Shown here piece by piece: positions 59,555-64,000 of a DNA stretch of 64,000 bases. The DNA lies in NCBI RefSeq assembly GCF_026210795.1, contig NC_089430.1, positions 6,074,811 through 6,138,810 of the forward strand, in the 5' to 3' direction. A program made the translations under genes and the position numbers. The DNA is from Rhizophagus irregularis (lineage: Eukaryota; Glomeromycota; Glomeromycetes; Glomerales; Glomeraceae). The notes below the pieces were generated by a model. The model was given only the letters and a program-made list of their open reading frames with translations. It ran no database searches and was not told the DNA's origin. How positions within the stretch are numbered: the stretch's first letter is position 1; each line of letters begins with the position of its first letter.

Positions 59555-59768
59555 TATATCAATATTATATAATGTTAAAGTAATTTTTAATAATATGTAA
59601 CATATATAAATTATTTATTTTATAAATTTTTATTTTTAATATAATATAGTGTAATGTTAAAGTAACTTGCAATAATATGTAATATATATATAAATTATTT
59701 TATTTTATAAATTTTTATTTTTAATACAATATATATAGTGTAATGTTAAAGTAACTTCTAATAATATG

Positions 59769-60039
59769 TACCATATTTTGCAGGCCACAGTACCCTCCCT
59801 ATGCACAGTACCCTACAAAAAAAGAACTCCCATTTTCTACCGATTTTATTATTTAAAATAATTTAATAAATACCTAGGTATTACTCATAATAAATAAATC
59901 ATCGAATTATTATATAAGTTTTTATACGTATCTGCTTAATAATAAAAACTTCACTTGAAAATGGTGGGAAGTATAAGGATTCAAAAGTCATGAAAATCTG
60001 TATCGTACCATAGGGGTACTGTGGAAACGTTATACGGTA
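59769..60039. mobile_element. Nested MITE-like insertion (CCACAGTACCC ends)
   Basis: CCACAGTACCC (59785-59795) and GGGTACTGTGG (60014-60024) are perfect inverted repeats. Weaker complementarity extends outward (TACCATATTTTG versus TACCGTATAACG). The interior is unrelated to the host core. No clean TSD. Confidence 0.6.
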
Positions 60040-60704
60040 ATATATATATAAATTATTTTATTTTATAAATTTTTATTTTAATATGAATATATATAGTGTA
60101 ATGTTAAAGTAACTTCTAATAATATATAATATATTAATTAAAATATTGCAAGAGAATGGCCAGAAATTAAATCATTTTCTAGGAAGAAGGGAACTCAGGA
60201 AGTTAAAAGCAATAGTACTGCAATGTTATACATTTTCGATTTTTAGACACTTGTAGAGTTGTAGTTAATATAATTCTGGATAGAATTTATTATTCTATAT
60301 GAATCGATTCGCTTGACCCTAGTGATCTTGATAAAAACATATTTTGTGAATAACTTTTGATCTAGCAGTTCAATAGCTAGTCTAATATATTGATTAAAAT
60401 AATGCAATACATCATACTATATTAAAAAAAATTATATTAAATTAAACGTAAAATGTAATAATTAATGGAATATATCAATTTATTAATTTTAAAAATTATT
60501 TTTATTTTTTATAAATTTTATTTTTGAATACAATATGTATTATGTAATGTTAAAACCTTAACTTCTAATAAAATTAGTAAAAGCATCCATTAGACGCTCC
60601 TGAATGAGTTAGTGGATAAAAACTGTTGCCTAATTTAGATAGCTAGAACATATAGATAAAACTAATTTGAAATATTTAAGTGGAAAAATGTTTTGAAGTT
60701 CTGA

Positions 60705-62580
60705 CGAGGCAAAAATGCCTTCAAGTTATGAGAACAAAATGGCCTTAAAATTATAAGAACAAAAATAACCCAAGTTATGAGAATGACAATGTTCTCAAAA
60801 TTACAAAGACTAAAATAAGGATAAAATATCCTCAAAATTATGAGAACAAAAATATTCTCAAAATTATGAAGATAAAATTGTTTTCCTCGAAATTACAAGA
60901 ATAACAATATTCTCAAATTATGAGGACAAAAATGTCCTTAAATTATGAGTCTTCAAATTATGTGAAATAATTCTGAAAACAAAATGTCATAATTACAAGA
61001 GCAAAAATGTCCTTAAATTATGAGAAACAAAAAGAAATATTCTCAGGTAATGAGAATAACAATATCCCTCAAATTTATAAAGATAAAAATGTAAAGATTT
61101 TGAGGAAGCAAAATGTCAGCCCAAAATTATGAGAATAAAATATCATAATTATGAGGATAATAATGTCCCTTGAAATATGAGGACGAAAATATCCTAAATT
61201 ACAAGAACAAAAATGTACGCAATTACGACGAAGGAAAAATGTACGCAATTGCAAAGAACAGAAATGTTACCAAAATTATGATAATAATGTCCTTAATTAC
61301 GAGACAAAAATGTCCTCAAATTATGAGACAAAAATATCTCAATTGCGAGGACAAAAATGTCACTCAAATTATAAGAACGAAGTAATATGCTCAGTGGAAC
61401 CAAAAAATGTCTTGATGCAACAAAATTGTCTCAAATTACGAAACAGAAATGTAAAATTCTGAGAACAGAAATGTTACTCAAATTATGAGGATAATAATGT
61501 CCGTTAATTACGAAGGACAAAAATGTCCTCAATTGCCAAGGACAAAAATGTCCTCAAATTATAAGAACAGAAATGTCCAAACTCGGCCTGAGGACAGAAA
61601 TGTCACCAAGGTAACGGGGAAAGGACTTAAATGTCTCCAAATTAAGGACAAAATGTCTTCAATTACGGGACAAAATTGTCGCCGAATTAAACAAGAACAA
61701 TGTCTCAATTACAAGGACAGAAATGTCCTCAAATTACGAGGACAGAAATGTCATAATTAAGGACAAAAATGGCTGATTCTGAGGGCAAAGGAAATTGTCA
61801 CTTAGTGCAGAGCAAAGTAATACGCAATTCTGAGAACAGAAATGTTCTCAAATTATGAGGATAACAATGTCGCTAATTCTGAGGCAAAAATGTCTCAAAT
61901 TATGAGGACAAAAATGTCCTCAATTGCAGGCAAAATGTCACTCAAATTGCAGAAAACGATAATGTCGCCATTCTGAGGATAAATGTCAAAAGCCGATTCT
62001 GAGTTAAAATATTACCAGTGCAAAAACAAAAATGTCCTCCAAATTACAAGAACAGAAATATCCTCAAATTACGAGGACAGAAATGTCATAATTAAGAGGA
62101 CAAAAATGTCTTCAGTGCAAAGGACAAAATTGTCGCAATTCACAAAGAACAGAAATGTCGCAGATTATGAGGATAGCAATGTCATCAATTCTGAGACGAA
62201 AATATCCTCAAATTATAAGGACAAAAATGTCTTCAATCTGAGACAGAAATGTCACTCAATTACGAGACAAAAATATTCTCAATTACAAAAACAAAAAATG
62301 TCTCCAATTATAAGGACAAAATAATATCAATTACGGAACAAATTGTCATCAAGTTACAAAGGACAGAAATGTTAAATATGAGGGCAAAGAGATGTCATAT
62401 AGTTGGAACCAAAAATCATGTCGCAAATAGTTGCGAGGACAAAAATGTCCATAAAGTTGCGAGACAAAATATACTCAATTCTAACTTTCTTGATAATACA
62501 TTAATTACGAGGATAAAATTGTCTCAAGTTACGGAGACGAAATGTCCTCAAATTATGAGGACGAAAATGTCCGCGCTTAT
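60705..62580. repeat. Right subterminal array of GAGGACA...TGTCCTC palindromes
   Basis: Nearly 1.9 kb of the same palindrome family as the left array, read as 'gaggacaaaaatgtcctcaaattatgag' and degenerate forms ('aacagaaatgtc', 'gacaaaaatgtc'). It is twice as long and more degenerate than the left array. The ORFs across it are by-products of the period and not genes. Confidence 0.92.
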
Positions 62581-62710
62581 AAGGTCGCATGATCTACCTT
62601 AATATTGGCCAATAAAAACTATGGTTTAGTAGAGGATATAACCTATGCATTTGAGACGTGATGGATAAGGTTATATCCTTTGCCGATCAGGCGAATGGGG
62701 TGCGATATGA

Positions 62711-63338
62711 AAATAATTTTCCATATTTGGTTAAACTTGAAATGGTGCAATTTAAGTAAAAATTTTCTTTTTAAAAGTCTCGTGAAATCCTATTTTCTTT
62801 ATAAGAAATTTGTTTATAGATTTGCAAATACTTTGAAATTAATGGCAAATGTTTTGGGAATTAATGACAAATACTTTGGAATTAATGATAAATGGTTTAT
62901 ATTTAACGCCAAATGCTTTGTACTTAAGTCAAATAATATGGTATTAATGTCAAATAATTTAGCTTTTACATTAAATATCTGTTCCGAGGCAGCGTCCTAT
63001 AGATAACCTTAAATCTTGAGAGATAGGAAGATAACTGGATATTTGCAAAAATATTTATTATAAACATTTGATCTTTCCGTGAATTTTTGTGTCTTTGGCA
63101 GTTTATAACGGCAATTTTTATTGTCGGGATAGATGGGAATTGATAAAAATTTTTAAGCGTAGTGATGTTTATAGTTTTTGAAATTGTGTGGACGAATGAC
63201 AAGAGAGATTATTTCTTTGCATTCAATGAACTTAGAAATAAAAAGTGTTTTGTTGATTATAGTAGAACTCTGATTCACAATTTTTTTAAAACTATTTAAG
63301 TCTACTAGAATTTTTCTGCTTGCAAAGAGAGTAGCGGA
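62711..63338. other. Subtelomeric unique sequence with a small minisatellite
   Basis: Between the large element and the telomere. From 62824 to 62960 a ~27-bp degenerate repeat ('tactttggaattaatgacaaa') occurs about five or six times. The rest has no gene; the open frame over the repeat is its by-product. Confidence 0.6.
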
Positions 63339-64000
63339 GTTATGGTTAGGGTTATGGTTAAGGTTATGGTTATGGTTATGGTTAGGGTTATGGTTAGGGT
63401 TATGGTTAGGGTTAGGGTTATGGTTAGGGTTAGGGTTAGGGTTAGGGTTATGGTTAGGGTTAGGGTTAGGGTTAGGGTTAGGGTTAGGGTTAGGGTTAGG
63501 GTTAGGGTTAGGGTTAGGGTTAGGGTTAGGGTTAGGGTTAGGGTTAGGGTTAGGGTTAGGGTTAGGGTTAGGGAGGGTTAGGGTTAGGGTTAGGGTTAGG
63601 GTTAGGGTTAGGGTTAGGGTTAGGGTTAGGGTTAGGGTTAGGGTTAGGGTTAGGGTTAGGGTTAGGGTTAGGGTTAGGGTTAGGGTTAGGGTTAGGGTTA
63701 GGGTTAGGGTTAGGGTTAGGGTTAGGGTTAGGGTTAGGGTTAGGGTTAGGGTTAGGGTTAGGGTTAGGGTTAGGGTTAGGGTTAGGGTTAGGGTTAGGGT
63801 TAGGGTTAGGGTTAGGGTTAGGGTTAGGGTTAGGGTTAGGGTTAGGGTTAGGGTTAGGGTTAGGGTTAGGGTTAGGGTTGGGGTTAGGGTTAGGGTTAGG
63901 GTTAGGGTTAGGGTTAGGGTTAGGGTTAGGGTTAGGGTTAGGGTTAGGGTTAGGGTTAGGGTTAGGGTTAGGGTTAGGGTTAGGGTTAGGGTTAGGGTTA
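63339..64000 (+). repeat. Telomere: TTAGGG repeats with proximal TTATGG variants
   Basis: About 110 hexamers run to the window end with the G-rich strand pointing outward, as at a right chromosome end. The first ~140 bp interleave TTATGG and one TTAAGG with TTAGGG. The distal part is nearly pure TTAGGG except for a slip near 63571 (GGGAGGG) and one TTGGGG near 63878. The canonical fungal and metazoan repeat is TTAGGG. Confidence 0.98.

Larger units (their letters stand above)
55077..60650. repeat. AT-rich core with a dispersed 'aatgttaaagtaacttctaa' repeat
   Basis: No ORF worth naming in 5.5 kb. The phrase TGTTAAAGTAACTTCTAATA, with 'aaatttttaatataatatat' before it and 'attaattaaaatatta' after it, recurs at least nine times (near 57675, 57838, 58568, 58880, 59572, 59660, 59742, 60100 and 60548). 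The core therefore grew partly by tandem or segmental duplication of a ~100-150-bp unit. Two smaller elements are nested in it. Confidence 0.75.
53986..62702. mobile_element. 8.7 kb non-autonomous element with CACCCC/GGGGTG TIRs, 8-bp TSD and subterminal palindrome arrays
   Basis: The left end CACCCCATTAGCCTGATCGG and the reverse complement of the right end CACCCCATTCGCCTGATCGG match at about 90% for ~135 bp (53986-~54123 and ~62566-62702). CGATATGA occurs exactly outside both ends (53978-53985 and 62703-62710). Just inside each end is a kilobase-scale array of GAGGACA-type palindromes. The core (55080-60650) has no gene and is over 80% A/T. TSD length and CA...TG ends suggest hAT, but no transposase is present to confirm it. 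It lies ~640 bp from the telomere repeats. A relative's terminus is at 1580-1693. Confidence 0.9.

Noticed and set aside
61170-62602. Several ORFs of 70-117 codons with NYKDKNV/EDRNV repeats
   Set aside because: They are translations of the palindrome array; frames change with every indel and no domain is present.
63342-63581. ORF of Val-Arg-Val repeats
   Set aside because: Telomere hexamers read as codons.
1-64000. tRNA, rRNA or other structured RNA genes
   Set aside because: I looked for tRNA A/B-box-like patterns and rRNA-like GC-rich blocks and found none convincing; a covariance-model scan would be needed to exclude them.

Overview
The window is the right end of a eukaryotic chromosome. 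It is very AT-rich, its genes have short GT-AG introns, and its last ~660 bases are TTAGGG repeats running outward to base 64000. The gene families point to an arbuscular mycorrhizal fungus (Glomeromycotina, Rhizophagus-like). They include Crinkler (CRN) effectors, heptad-rich coiled-coil proteins, AAA-ATPase-like proteins, Helitrons with a DUF6570-like region, SWIM-finger transposases and P-element-like transposases. The species assignment is inference from remembered family content; no search was run.

Layout. 1-1700 holds a TIR element (85-400) and a palindrome-rich tandem array that ends in a transposon terminus. 2763-10109 is a retropepsin-like gene that appears to be split by a Helitron sitting in its last intron. 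10719-12620 holds Rtc4-like and SWIM-finger coding exons in one orientation, cut at the 5' side by a 0.6 kb insertion. 14.0-23.1 kb is a compact block of alternating genes: zinc-ribbon fragment, DDE integrase, A32-like ATPase, coiled-coil membrane protein, HTH protein, a long coiled-coil/Gag/zinc-knuckle/retropepsin polyprotein and a zinc-binding protein. Most are broken by in-frame stops or frameshifts. It resembles one decayed composite mobile or virus-like element that has no visible polymerase. 23.9-26.3 kb is an unrecognised multi-exon gene. 31.6-32.6 kb is an intact multipass membrane protein. 34.8-38.0 kb is an apparently intact six-exon Crinkler gene (N-terminal CRN domain, P-loop NTPase, PD-(D/E)XK-like nuclease, C-terminal HhH).

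From 38 kb to the telomere there is almost no intact coding sequence. The region is a layered graveyard of non-autonomous DNA transposons, several with exact 8-bp target-site duplications, together with tandem arrays, a 0.4 kb foldback and three decayed transposase or ATPase genes. The largest item is an 8.7 kb element (53986-62702). Its ends are CACCCC...GGGGTG with an exact 8-bp duplication (CGATATGA), ~135-bp near-identical inverted termini, and kilobase-scale arrays of a GAGGACA...TGTCCTC palindrome just inside both ends. Its AT-rich core has no gene. A related terminus with a related palindrome array (GGACATAAATGTCC) lies at 833-1693.

Little here works as a pathway. The likely functional host genes are the retropepsin-like gene (if its long intron is spliced), the 31.6 kb membrane protein and the Crinkler. 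The rest records transposon colonisation and decay next to a telomere.
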